The notes beneath the pieces were generated by a model, which saw only the letters and a program-made list of their open reading frames with translations, was not told where the DNA came from and did no database searches. From Rhineura floridana (lineage: Eukaryota > Chordata > Lepidosauria > Squamata > Rhineuridae): a stretch of DNA of 64,000 bases. How positions within the stretch are numbered: the stretch's first letter is position 1; each line of letters opens with the position of its first letter. The position numbers were made by a program, and so were the translations under genes. The stretch is taken from contig NC_084500.1 in the NCBI RefSeq assembly GCF_030035675.1, positions 9,750,720 to 9,814,719 of the forward strand. Reading direction: 5' to 3'. Of the stretch, positions 53,206 through 63,237 are shown one piece after another.

Positions 53206-54961
53206 GCGCAGACTTCTGCCTCTGGCTCTGGCCAAGGTGGGCATTGGGTTCAATCCCAGCAAGTCTGCTGGACATTTAATAGCAATGGCCGCTGCTTCAG
53301 GCATCCCTGTAGATTCCGCCATGTCTGTGGATTGTGTGGTGGCACCCACCCCAGTTCCTCCTGCCAGCACGTGCGGCAGGCTCACCCAGGTACAGGGGAA
53401 CAACAGCATCCAAAACGTGGCTCTGGCAACAGCGGCGGTACGTCGCAAGGCCAGTAGCCCTATTCAGTTGATTCCTTTGGAGGGATTGCTGCGTTCCTAT
53501 CCCAATAGGCTAGCTGCACGTTTTTTGCTGCACCGTTTTACGTATGGTTTCCGAATCCCTTTCCAAGGTCCAAGGGCTGCTTCTTCCTCTGCCAATCAGC
53601 CCTCTCTTAGGTCTATGGCCCCCATGGTGTTGGCCAAACTCAATAAAGAGATACTTGCCGATCGTGTTTCAGGCCCCTTTTCCGTCCCTCCTTTACGGAA
53701 TTTAAAAATTTCTCCTTTAGGTATTGTCCCTAAGAAGCAGCCTGGGGAGTATCGCCTTATCCATAATCTCTCATTCCCCAAAGGTGCCTCTGTTAATGAT
53801 GAAATTTTTCCAATCCATGCCTCAGTTAGATATACTTCGTTTGATGAGGCTGTGAGAATAATCCGCAGGGCTAGCAAGGGTGCTTTAATGGTGAAGTGTG
53901 ATATTAAATCTGCTTTTCGCCTCCTTCCAGTGCATCCCGAGGATGTTGATCTGTTAGGTTTCAAATTTCAAGGCCAGTTTTATGTCGACAGGGCTATGCC
54001 AATGGGCTGCTCTGTGTCTTGTGCTGCATTCGAAGCATTCAGCACTTTTCTGGAGTGGGCACTTCGACAGAGGACCTCTTCCTCATTCTCTGCCCACTAT
54101 CTGGATGATTTTTTGTTTGTAGGGCCAGCTGGTTCTTCACATTGCCTCTATTTGATGCAATCCTTCGAAGCCTTATCCACCGAACTTGGTGTCCCTTTAG
54201 TTCCTGAAAAGTCGGAGGGCCCTTCTACTTCCCTTACTTTCTTAGGTATTCAGTTGGATACAGTGGCTCAGTTCTCTCGCTTACCCCAGGATAAGTTGCT
54301 TGTCTTGCAGCAACGACTTCATTCCGCTTTGGTGCTGAAGAAAATCACATTATCTCAGTTACAGGAGCTGGTAGGCCACTTAGTGTTTGCTTCTAAGGTC
54401 ATTTCCCCTGGTCGTGCCTTCCTCAGGCGTCTCTGTGACGCCATGAAGGGGGTTTGCTCTCGTTTCCATTTTATTAGAGTCACAGCTGGGATGAGAGCGG
54501 ATTTGCACATGTGGCTTGTTTTTTCTGAGCATTTCAACGGTCTTTCCTTTTGGCGAGAGGAGTTGCTGTTGGAAGCGGAATTATAGGTACAATGGCAGGC
54601 CTCGGGTATTACATCTGACATGACATTTTTAGAATTTTTCCCAATTGTTGTAGCAGTTCATATCTGGCAGTTTGCATTTCAAAATCGCACGGTGCGTTTT
54701 TGGTGTGACAATCTGTCTACAGTGTGCGTTGTGAATGCTCAGACTTCTAAATCTCCTCGAGTCATGGGATTGGTGCGTGCTTTTGTCTTGCAATGTTTGC
54801 ATTTTAATATTTTATTTGCAGCTCGGCATGTTCCTGGTTTACAGAACTGTGTTGCTGATGCTCTTTCCCGCTTACAGATGGCGCGCTTTCGGGAGCTGGC
54901 ACCTGGCGCAGCTCGGGACCCGGTTCCGGTCCCTCCTTTCCTGTGGAGCCTTGGCAATTAG
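53168..54961 (+). CDS. Ngaro-type element: reverse transcriptase and RNase H
   Basis: Reverse transcriptase motifs run from GIVPKKQPGEYRLIHNLSFP through VKCDIKSAFRLLPVHPED and MPMGCSVSCAAFE to the catalytic YLDDFLFVG and the KSEGPSTSLTFLGIQLD block. This is the DIRS/Ngaro style. RNase H follows (FWCDNLSTVCVVNAQTSK, ARHVPGLQNCVADALSRL). The product would copy the element's RNA. Fossil. Confidence 0.8.
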
Positions 54962-55848
54962 AAGTTGGGGCTCCTATTGCTTCTGCTCTGGCTCCCAGTA
55001 CTCAAAAAGCGTATCAGCGTTCTTTTGCGAAATTCCAGGATTTTCGTATCAGCACTGCTCTGCCTTTGGTGTGGCCTGTTCCTGCTTCTCATTTATTGCA
55101 GTTTATGCTGTACCTAAAAGGGCTGAATAATTCTGTTTCTACTATCGCTGGACACCTCTCTGCGCTGGACTTTATTTCCAAGGCACAGGGACTGCCGGAT
55201 CATTCTGTAGATTTTAGGGTCAGAAAGGTCCTGGAGGGTTGGTCGCGTTCCGCTCCCAGGCCCACTGACCGGTGGAGGCCAATCATGCCTGATGTCCTCC
55301 TCCAGATCCTGGCTTTGTTTCGTACTTTATGCTCATCCCAGTATGAGTTGCACCTGTTTGCCGCAGTAACTCTGACGATGTTCTATGGTGCTTTTCGCCC
55401 TAGTGAAGTATTAGTCCCCTCTAAGCGCGATGTTTCCTACTGGGCCTTATGCTCTAGCAATTGCACGTTAGGTGCCGATTTTGTGAGGTTTTCCCTAAGA
55501 GTCTCTAAGACTGATCAGAGGGGCCGTGGTGCCATTGTTTCATTATGCAGTTGCCCGGTCCCTGAATTATGCCCTGTGTCTGCAATGCGTCAATTTATGT
55601 TTATCAGGCCGAGCGGCCAGCGTTACTTATTTATACATGCGGATGGTTCTGCCCTGACTCAGTTTCAATTTTGGGCCGTTGTTCGGCGGGCCTTGTTGGC
55701 CAGTGGGCGCGATTCTGGAGTCTATGGGCTGCATTCTTTCCGGATTGGTGTGGCCACGGCCGCAGCCCTCGTGGGCATGAGCGTTAGCGATATACAAGCG
55801 ATTGGCAAGTGGCGTTCTTCTGCTTTCAAGTCTTATGTCAGATTTTGA
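54943..55848 (+). CDS. Ngaro-type element: tyrosine recombinase
   Basis: About 300 codons. The N-terminal SAM-like region includes STQKAYQRSFAKFQDFR. The catalytic half shows the first Arg in YGAFRPSEVL, the HxxR pair in GLHSFRIGVA and the Tyr near the end in WRSSAFKSYVRF. These are the signature residues of the phage-integrase fold, used in place of a DDE integrase to insert a circular DNA copy. It overlaps the end of the RNase H region slightly. Confidence 0.82.
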   Translation: MEPWQLEVGAPIASALAPSTQKAYQRSFAKFQDFRISTALPLVWPVPASHLLQFMLYLKGLNNSVSTIAGHLSALDFISKAQGLPDHSVDFRVRKVLEGWSRSAPRPTDRWRPIMPDVLLQILALFRTLCSSQYELHLFAAVTLTMFYGAFRPSEVLVPSKRDVSYWALCSSNCTLGADFVRFSLRVSKTDQRGRGAIVSLCSCPVPELCPVSAMRQFMFIRPSGQRYLFIHADGSALTQFQFWAVVRRALLASGRDSGVYGLHSFRIGVATAAALVGMSVSDIQAIGKWRSSAFKSYVRF

Positions 55849-55866
55849 TGTTAAGTAATTCTCCTT

Positions 55867-56472
55867 TTGTTTTCTTTAGGTGTGTTAAGCCTTCCAGTCC
55901 CTGTGAGGATCGTTCTGTGTGGCCACTCTATCTTGTTTTGGTCTCACCGGAGGGCCTCATCGACTGTTTCTGGAACGCAGCTGCAGCTTTCCACCAGGGC
56001 CACAGTTGGTTGGGAGGCTCGGAGGGGTATGTTATGGGACGCATTGATGCCATTGGTGTGCCGACTAATGTTTTCGGCTACACAGCCTCAAGTCTTGCTG
56101 ATACATCTAGGTGAGAATGACTTAGTGCAGCGGCCAGGTATGGATTTGCTGCTCAAGGTCACTCGTGATCTCACGTGGCTTAGTCGTTCTTATCCCAATC
56201 TCATCATAGTGTGGTCCGATATGCTTGTGAGAAGGGTGTGGAGCAGTGCAATTCACCCCAATAGGATTGACAGGTCTAGGAAATGGGTCAACAGGAGGGT
56301 TAGGGATCTTGTTTTGTCCATAGGTGGGGCTTATATTACCCACAACAGAATTACTTTCCATTCTCCACAGTTGTTTCGAGATGATGGGGTTCATCTTTCG
56401 GAACTCAGAAGTGATTTGTTTTTGGAGGATCTTAGGAGGGGCCTCAGGGGTTTGTTTTCTTCTGTGGGTTGA
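55867..56472 (+). CDS. Ngaro-type element: SGNH-hydrolase-like region
   Basis: About 200 codons with VRIVLCGHSILFW (in place of the GDS block), LLIHLGENDL (the GxND-type block) and FRDDGVHLSE (the DxxH block), in the order of SGNH/GDSL esterases. Such a domain is known from some Ngaro and CR1-type elements, and its role in retrotransposition is not settled. It follows the recombinase closely. Fossil. Confidence 0.7.
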   Translation: MFSLGVLSLPVPVRIVLCGHSILFWSHRRASSTVSGTQLQLSTRATVGWEARRGMLWDALMPLVCRLMFSATQPQVLLIHLGENDLVQRPGMDLLLKVTRDLTWLSRSYPNLIIVWSDMLVRRVWSSAIHPNRIDRSRKWVNRRVRDLVLSIGGAYITHNRITFHSPQLFRDDGVHLSELRSDLFLEDLRRGLRGLFSSVG

Positions 56473-57781
56473 GGGGACCAAGCTTCAGCTGATCCCCTCT
56501 TGTGGCATGGAATTCAGGCAGGTGAGGAATATTGGGGTTAAATGGAGGCGGTTAAGGCATTATGGTAAAGGACACGTGTTAGGGAACCATCCGGGCTCAA
56601 TGTCTGGTGGGGATCTGGGGAGGGTCCTCGTGGAACCGGCTTGCACATCATGGTGAACGCCTGTACGGCAGGGCCATGGTGTGGGGGTTGGAACCACACC
56701 TGACTCCAATAGCAAGGAGGGAGAATTTTCCCACATCCTTGACTTTGGAGTTATCGCAAGAGGAGAATCATTTTCCTTCCAAAGGGGAGGGAGTATTCCC
56801 TCTCCGTTAGGTTAGCCTCACCTGCCCGAAGTAATTTAGATTTGGATAATTGGCTGAATTGAATCTGATTTAGTCTGTTATATTTTAATAAATATAACAT
56901 CATCCCATTTTTGTGTCATGAGTCTTTATTGGTGTGGGGGCAATATATCCCTGCACAGAAATACAGAAAGATGAGCTTGGTAGCTCCACTGAGAGTATCT
57001 GGATTAAAATAATGGGGCAAGTAATAAAAGGAATGTGGTGCTTGGAGTCTACTACCGACCACCCCATCAAGGAGAGGATGAGAATGTAACTTTTGAAAAG
57101 CAAATTGCCAATGTTTCGAGAAGGCATGATGTAGTAGTAATGGGGGATTTCAATTATCCCGATATCTGTTGGGAGACAAATTCTGCCAAACATGGCCCCT
57201 CCAAGAAATTTCTGGCTTGTGTTGCAGATAACTTCCTCCTACAGAAAGTGGAGGAAGCAACCAGAGGATCAGCTATCCTGGACTTGATTCTAACCAACAG
57301 AGATGATTTGGTGGATGAAGTGGCAGTTACGGGAACTCTGGGGGAAAGTGACCACACCATACTTGAATTCTTGATTTTAACAGAAGCAAAAGCTGAGAGT
57401 AGCCATATGCGCACCCTGAACTTCAGGAAAGCTGATTTTAATAAACTCAGAACAATTGTAAGTACGGTTCCATGGCAAGCCACCCTAATGAGAAAAGGAG
57501 TCAAAGATGGGTGGGAGTTTCTAAAAAAGGAAATTCTAAAAGCGCAATTCCAACAAGGAAAAAAGGGGAGAAACAGCAGAAGAAGCTAATGTGGCTTCAC
57601 AAAAAACTTAGAGAGAACCTGAAAACAAAAAAAGGACACATACAGGAAGTGGAAAGAAGGCCAGGCCACAAAGGAAGAATACAGGCAGGTATCACAGAAT
57701 TGCCAGGATGGTGTCAGGAAGGCTAAAGCTGAGCTGAGGCTAGCGAGGGATGCTAAAAGCAACAAAAACACTTTCTTCAAG

Positions 57782-57842
57782 GGGTTGGACTCGATGGCCT
57801 TGTAGGCCCCTTCCAACTCTACTGCTCTATGATTCTATGATG
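57782..57842 (+). mobile_element. Tiny CR1 3' tip inserted in the CR1 body
   Basis: GGGTTGGACTCGATGGCCTT, GTAGGCCCCTTCCAACTCTA and GATTCTATGAT are the last 60 bp of a CR1, with the ATTCTATGAT terminal motif. They lie between the codons KNTFFK and VHSKRQRKE of the host CR1, which are adjacent in other CR1 copies. Confidence 0.75.
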
Positions 57843-58591
57843 TCCATAGTAAAAGACAGAGAAAAGAAATGGTGTCACAGCTACTCAATGAGGATGGCAA
57901 AATGATAACAGATGACAAAGAAAAGGCAGAAGTGCTCAATTCCTACTTTGGCTCAGTCTTCTCCCAAAAAAAGGGTCTATGACCCTCCCGGAAAACATGA
58001 AGTAGAAGGGGCAGGATTGGAGCTTGAGATTGATAGACAAGGAACACCTAATCACTTTGAACGAGTTCAAATCTCCAGGGCCCGATAAACTGCATCCTAG
58101 AGTATTGAAGGAACTGCCTGAAGAACTCTCAGAACAGCTCTCTATTATCTTTGCGAAATCATGGAGGACTGGTGAAGTGCCGGATGACTGGAAGAGAGCT
58201 AATGTTGTCCCTATCTTCAAAAAGGGCAAGAAGGAGGAACTGGGGAACTACAGACCAGTCAGCCTAACATCGCTCCCTGGAAAAATTCTGGAGCAGATTA
58301 TAAAGCAGTCAATCTGTAAGCACCTTGAAAGCAATATAGTGATTACTAGGAGCCAACATGGATTTATGAAGAACAAATCCTGCCAAACTAATCTCTCTCA
58401 TTTTTTGATAGGGTAACCTCCCTTGTAGACTGTGGGAATGCTGTGGACATAATACATCTTGACTTCAGCCAAGCTTTTGACAAAGTGCCCCATTATATTC
58501 TGATTAGCAAACTAGCTAAATGTGGGCTGGATGAAACAACTATCAGATGGATGCACAGTTGGCTTCAGAATCGTATTCAAAGAGTGGTTAT

Positions 58592-58617
58592 TATACAGCC
58601 ACAAGAGTGGCTGTATA
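58592..58617. repeat. Perfect hairpin at the left edge of the insertion
   Basis: TATACAGCCAC (58592-58602) and GTGGCTGTATA (58607-58617) are exact reverse complements around the loop AAGA. Confidence 0.9.
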
Positions 58618-59309
58618 CTATAGTCAGTAGGGATTTTTCACGTTCTACCATGTTAAATGAAAATACCACCCTCATCCCTTTCTGGTGCTTTGTATAGTCC
58701 CAATTCAAAACAAAAACTTACAAGTCTTATACTGTTGGATTCAGAATCGCTTGCTCTACAACTCTGGAAGTTTTCTTGGTGATACACAACCCCCGCACAG
58801 AGAATCCATAGGTTAAAGTGAAAAACGGGAGAAAAAAAACCAGAAGCCATTTGGACTTTTTTTCTTGAAATTGACATAATCCGTTGAAATTCATTAAAAA
58901 TCAGAGATGACTGTAAGGTATCGCTAATCAAATCCCTGAGCTTGCCCCATACACAGTACTTCATCTGTAGTAGGTTTAAATTTAAAAAACGGCATGGTTT
59001 ATTTTTTATTAATATAATAAAAAATGCATTACAGTGTATCATAACGTACCACATGCATAGAAGAGTTCTTTTGTTTCACTCTCCCTCCCCCTCCCCTTCC
59101 AGTTACTTGGAGGACGCAGGGGAAGTCTGCTCCTGTGATTGGTGGGCAACAGACACTGGCCTTCTTCTGAGCTTGCTCTGTGTGAGGAAGCATGTGAGAG
59201 AGAGAGAGAGAGAGAGAATGGCCGATGGAGGGAGAAAGCAGCAGCAGAATGGAGGTGAGTGGGAAAGAGTCAAAAATGGGGGGGAGCTTTCTTTCTATTC
59301 TTCTCCAGT
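58618..59309. other. Unassigned left part of the 4.8-kb insertion
   Basis: No gene found. A (GA)n run lies at about 59192-59216. An AT-rich stretch at 58975-59035 precedes a pyrimidine run near 59080-59100. Confidence 0.4.
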
Positions 59310-59467
59310 CCTGTTTTAAAGCAATTAGGCAGGGCTTACTTAGGTATTACAGTTTTTTTATTATGTAGGAAACTAATACTGATTTGTTTAAAATTAATAC
59401 TGATTTTTTGCAGTCACCAACTGGTTTGACAATAAACTATTATATGGGCTGTATGTATTTATACATC

Positions 59468-59471
<4 letters not shown>

Positions 59472-59551
<80 letters not shown>
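59472..59551. repeat. (GT)n microsatellite
   Basis: About 40 GT units, grown from a short GTGTGTG-type site seen in copy 1 near 2620. The His-Thr frame on the other strand is an artefact. Confidence 0.97.
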
Positions 59552-59719
59552 AGTCTTTCCAACAACCCTGTGATTGGGTTGGTGATTGGAAACCAAGGCA
59601 ACTCACAATAAGAAATAAATCCCTTTAAAATCCAATAACCATAAAGCAAGAATAAACAGTTGGAAAACAGCCTAAAGAGGCATGATTCTGAATTTTGGGT
59701 TGGGTGAATGAAGTTTATT

Positions 59720-59850
59720 TATTTATTATTTGATTTATATCCTGCCCTTCCTCCCAGTAGGAGCCCAGGGCGGCAAACAAAAGCACTAAAAGCACTTTAA
59801 AACATCATAAAAGACAGACTTTAAAATATATTAAAACATATTTGTAGTTC
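59720..59850 (-). mobile_element. L2-type LINE 3' tail
   Basis: TTTATATCCTGCCCTTCCTC, CCAGTAGGAGCCCAGGGCGG and CTTTAAAACATCATAAAAGA: the reverse of the tail at 22990-23100. Confidence 0.6.
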
Positions 59851-60239
59851 TCTGCACACTTCCCAGTTTGAGTAAGCCTCATTGAATATATTGGGACTTG
59901 CTTCTGAGTAAACAAACATCTGATTGCACTATAAATATATTTACAGATTGTGTAATTCATAAACATATTTGAGAGTCATGTTTATATAAATATTTCTTCA
60001 TACTGTGTCCCAATAAGTATTTGATTTCATACTATGGTTGTAGATTATTTTTTCCTCTACATTTTAGGTGTGCCCTTCTTCCTTGGGGTGGTCATGGTAC
60101 TCTGTTGTTTTCATCCTGAGGGGAGGATAGGCTGAGAGATGGTGAGTAGCACATGGTCACCCAGTACACTTTATAGCTCATTTCCATTTTGAAAAATTAA
60201 TTAAAACGATTTACATGCAGGCAAAGTTGATTAAGTAGA

Positions 60240-60425
60240 TCAACACATTTAAAGCACATCCAACTCACATTTAAAGCGCATGACTTCCCCTAAAGAATCC
60301 TGGGAAGTGTAGTTTCCCCCTCACAGTTATAGTTCTCACCACCCTTGACAAATGAAAATTCCCATGATTCTGTGGTGGGATTCATGTGCTTCAAATGGGT
60401 GTTAAATGTGCTATAAATAAATGGT
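60240..60425. repeat. Interspersed repeat (ATTTAAAGCACA type)
   Basis: ACATTTAAAGCACATCC twice, then AAAGAATCCTGGGAAGTGTA with GTTTCCCCCTCACAG. The same unit appears at 22355-22450 and 20215-20345. Confidence 0.5.
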
Positions 60426-60489
60426 GTGGATCTGCCCTAGGTATGATGTGCATTCAAGAGTGAATTGCAAAGAAAATTTTAAAAAGATA

Positions 60490-60690
60490 CTTTTTTAAAC
60501 AGGGGGAGGGTTGTAGCTCATCGGCAGGGCATATGCTTTGCATACAAGGTCCAAAATTCAATTCCTGGAAAAGACTATTGCCTGGAATCCTGGAGAGCCA
60601 ATGCTAGTCCATGTCATGAGTACTGAGTTAGATGGTACGAAATGGCCTGAGTCAGTATAAGGCAGATTCCTTGGTTCCTAAAAGTGGGAA
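60490..60690 (+). mobile_element. tRNA-derived SINE
   Basis: The head GTTGTAGCTCATCGGCAGGG and GTCCAAAATTCAATTCCTGG is followed by GAATCCTGGAGAGCCAATGC and the tail CTGAGTCAGTATAAGGCAGA then TTCCTTGG. Forward copy of the SINE at 38395-38590. Confidence 0.7.
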
Positions 60691-60719
60691 GAGACTCAAG
60701 GGCCACAGTGACTCCAACA

Positions 60720-61205
60720 TTTATTGATGTATTTTTATTTACAACAATTATATACTGCTTTATTGTAAAAAAATCTCAAAGCGGTTTACAGAAAGAATTA
60801 AAACAATAAAATTATTGGCAAAAGCGTTAAGGACAGATATTTTAAAAAGTTCAAAATAATAAAACCAACAATGAGTTAAAAACATTTAAAAACACAATAG
60901 CTTCCACATGCCTGGAGAGGCTTGCCTCAAGAAAACTGATTTTAGCAGGTGCTAATGTCAATAGGCAAGGAGTTCCAAAGCATAGGTGCTGCCACACAAA
61001 AGGACTGATTTCTTACAAGAGCAGAACAAATACTATGTGGCACCCATAACATGGAAAGCACAGCTTGAACTTGGCCTGGTAGCAAATCAACAACCAATGC
61101 CGATTTCAGAGCAGAGGTGTAATGTGCTGATAGTGTCTCACTCTTGTCAGCAATCGTGCTGCAGCATTCTGCGTTAACTGAAGTCCCCAGGTCAGGTTGT
61201 GCTGC
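60720..61205 (-). mobile_element. L2 LINE 3' fragment with C-terminal codons
   Basis: On the minus strand, codons resemble LQLTQNAAARLL and APMLWNSLPI, the L2 C-terminal phrases, followed by a tail containing AAACCGCTTTGAGATTTTTT and TAAAGCAGTATATAATTG. The frame is broken by stops. Confidence 0.65.
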
Positions 61206-61697
61206 ATGGGGATTTCTGTGACCTTGGCTGACTGGCTGCTAGGATTTTTTTAGTTTGGGTTTTTGGTTATGAATACTGACTGGTTGTGGGATGCTGAGTT
61301 TTCTGCCTTACTCATAGGAATCTTGTTGTGGTTGGTATGGTATTGCATTTAGGAAAGTGTTACTGCCTTTTGTCTTGTTGTTTTTTCTATTTGCATTTCA
61401 CTTATCTTTAGCCTCACTCTGTTATAGCCACAGAAGCAACAGCAGTGGTTCCGTGTGCTCAGGGCAACCCCCTTAAAACCACTGGTGATGCTCCTTGTTG
61501 GTTGCATGACAGTTTGCCCAATAGTGGTAAAAGAGAATTCGCATATTTGGAAGTGTGGCTGCAACTGTTGTTCCCAAGCTGCTGCCTATGAAAGTAGACC
61601 AAACCATGTGTGTTTTCTCTCTGTCCATTATTGCTCACTGGAACTGGGTTGGCTGTCAAAGTGAGTTTATAGCAGCCCACAGGGTAGACAGAAAGGG

Positions 61698-62265
61698 TAG
61701 AGAATCTTCTTACTCATTTCTCAGACCTCTTTCTGAAGGGTCAAATCTGTTAAGAATTTTGGAGCAGCCATGTTAAAAGATATGGGCAGGGCACTGCAGG
61801 CAGGGGGTTGCCAACCCTGTTTGGATATGGATGTCTTTGCAGAGGATCCATAGTCAAGGTTTACCAACATCACAATCCATACTATATCTACTCGGAAGTA
61901 AGTCTTATTGAGTTCTATGGTGCTTAGTCCATTAGTAAGTGTGTTTAGAATTGCTGCCTTCGAGGACATCCATCTTTACTCCTGAGTGTTCCCATCTAAC
62001 ATCTCCACAACACTAGGCTCCTTTCTTCCTACAATGGCCTTCTGGTGACTGGCCTGGGGGCACTTAAACCCTTCTTGCTGAAAGCAAATGGGCTAGATTA
62101 AATGTTCCCTACCCAGGCTTCATATTTTAGCTAAGATTTCTATCTTAATGTCTTAATGTCTTAATGTCCAATCAGAAAAAAAATTTTTTTCCATTGTATG
62201 CTCTAAACAACTGTGATTGATGCTTAATGTATCATGCTTAATGGCAGCACTAGGGCCCATCCCTG
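61698..62265 (+). mobile_element. Block shared with hAT family A copy 2
   Basis: Parallels 13194-13860: AGAATCTTCTTACTCATTTC, GGATATGGATGTCTTTGCAG, ACATCTCCACAACACTAGGC and TGCTTAATGTATCATGCTTA. It lacks the 70-bp EXO5-like segment present in copy 2. Confidence 0.75.
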
Positions 62266-62350
62266 TGACAGTCCAATCGACTTCCTGTGTAGCTTGGAAG
62301 AATTTGGTAACATGTGCCTCTGAGCATATGGTGAGTGGTGGCGACACTTG
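62262..62350 (+). repeat. Inverted repeat arm 1
   Basis: CTTCCTGTGTAGCTTGGAAG, AATTTGGTAACATGTGCCTC and TGAGCATATGGTGAGTGGTG. The reverse complement, with few differences, is at 63137-63237. Confidence 0.8.
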
Positions 62351-63136
62351 CAATCAGCCCAAAGAATAGAAAGAAGACACGTGCTGTGCTGATCTTGTTT
62401 TAGCAGGGAGGAAGCAACATTATTAAGACAGTTGATATAGTTCAGATGGTCACTTTGAATATGCCTGATTTCCTCTGCAATTTTAGTGAAGTTTCCTATA
62501 GGAAATCATTTTCTTTTGTTTCTATTTTTGTGAATATGTGAAGTACAGCAACACTTTGCAAAATGTACACTAAAAAAACTCCAAACATAATAATGGCACT
62601 GACTTCTGCAGAATAGTCTCCAGTGGACCTCAGGAGTGTGTCAATTTGCACAAGATAAAACAGTGGGAGGTGAAATATATTCTAACAAAATGCTAGGTGT
62701 GCTCTATGTTTTTAATTGACCATGCCCGCCTTGCCTTAAATGAAGTGGTTTAAACATAGCAGGCTGAAAACATGCATCCTCTTTTTCCCAACAGCTAGAG
62801 TCATTGCTGAAGTAGCAACATATTGGAATCAGTCTGGTTTTACATCAAACTACAGTTTCAGATTCCACTGTTGATGCACCCAAAATAGAAATAGAACATA
62901 ACCTCCAATTTGAAACACAAAAGGCTGTCTTCACCATCATGTGACACTGACCAATAAAAAGGCTTTGAAATTAATAAAAATAAATTTGACACAGATTTCT
63001 GGGAATTATAATGAGGAAAATAAAATGTTCTAGTTTAGATTCTCTGTACAAACAGTAGTAACACAGAAAAGAAGCAAAGTAAGAAGAACAGCAACAAACA
63101 TACAAAAATATCATTCTCTATCTTTGGAGATGGCAG
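62351..63136. other. Unassigned spacer between the inverted arms
   Basis: AT-rich sequence with no gene or recognised repeat. Confidence 0.4.
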
Positions 63137-63237
63137 GTGTTGCCACCACTCACCATATGCTCAGAGGGACATGTTACCAAATTCTTCCAAGCTACACAGG
63201 AAGTGGATTGGATTGTGAAAGACCAACCCAAGTTGTG
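63137..63237 (-). repeat. Inverted repeat arm 2
   Basis: CACCACTCACCATATGCTCA, GAGGGACATGTTACCAAATT and CTTCCAAGCTACACAGGAAG, the reverse complement of arm 1 about 790 bp away. Confidence 0.8.

Larger units (their letters stand above)
51019..56943 (+). mobile_element. Ngaro-type tyrosine-recombinase (DIRS order) retrotransposon, largely whole fossil
   Basis: This 5.9-kb element interrupts the CR1 endonuclease: CR1 codons stop at about 51018 and resume at about 56944. Parts in order: a 5' leader of about 970 bp, a gag-like region (about 51.99-53.2 kb), reverse transcriptase with RNase H (about 53.2-54.96 kb), a tyrosine recombinase (about 54.94-55.85 kb), an SGNH-hydrolase-like region (about 55.87-56.47 kb) and a 3' region. 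A recombinase in place of an integrase defines the DIRS order, and a hydrolase region is known in some Ngaro elements. No target duplication is seen, as expected. I could not resolve the split terminal repeats. It looks largely whole, with perhaps one or two breaks, and therefore fairly young. Confidence 0.8.
59310..61440 (+). mobile_element. hAT family A copy 3, interior, with nested repeats
   Basis: Matches the reverse of 2820-2090 in order: CTCCAGTCCTGTTTTAAAGC, CTTACTTAGGTATTACAG, ATATGGGCTGTATGTATTTA, GGCATGATTCTGAATTTTGG, ATAGGAATCTTGTTGTGGTT and TTTGCATTTCACTTATCTTT. It is broken by an L2 tail (59720-59850), a SINE (60490-60690) and an L2 fragment (60720-61205), each absent from copy 1. 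Confidence 0.75.

Noticed and set aside
59394-59649. His-Thr and Val-Cys repeat proteins
   Set aside because: Translations of the (GT)n microsatellite.
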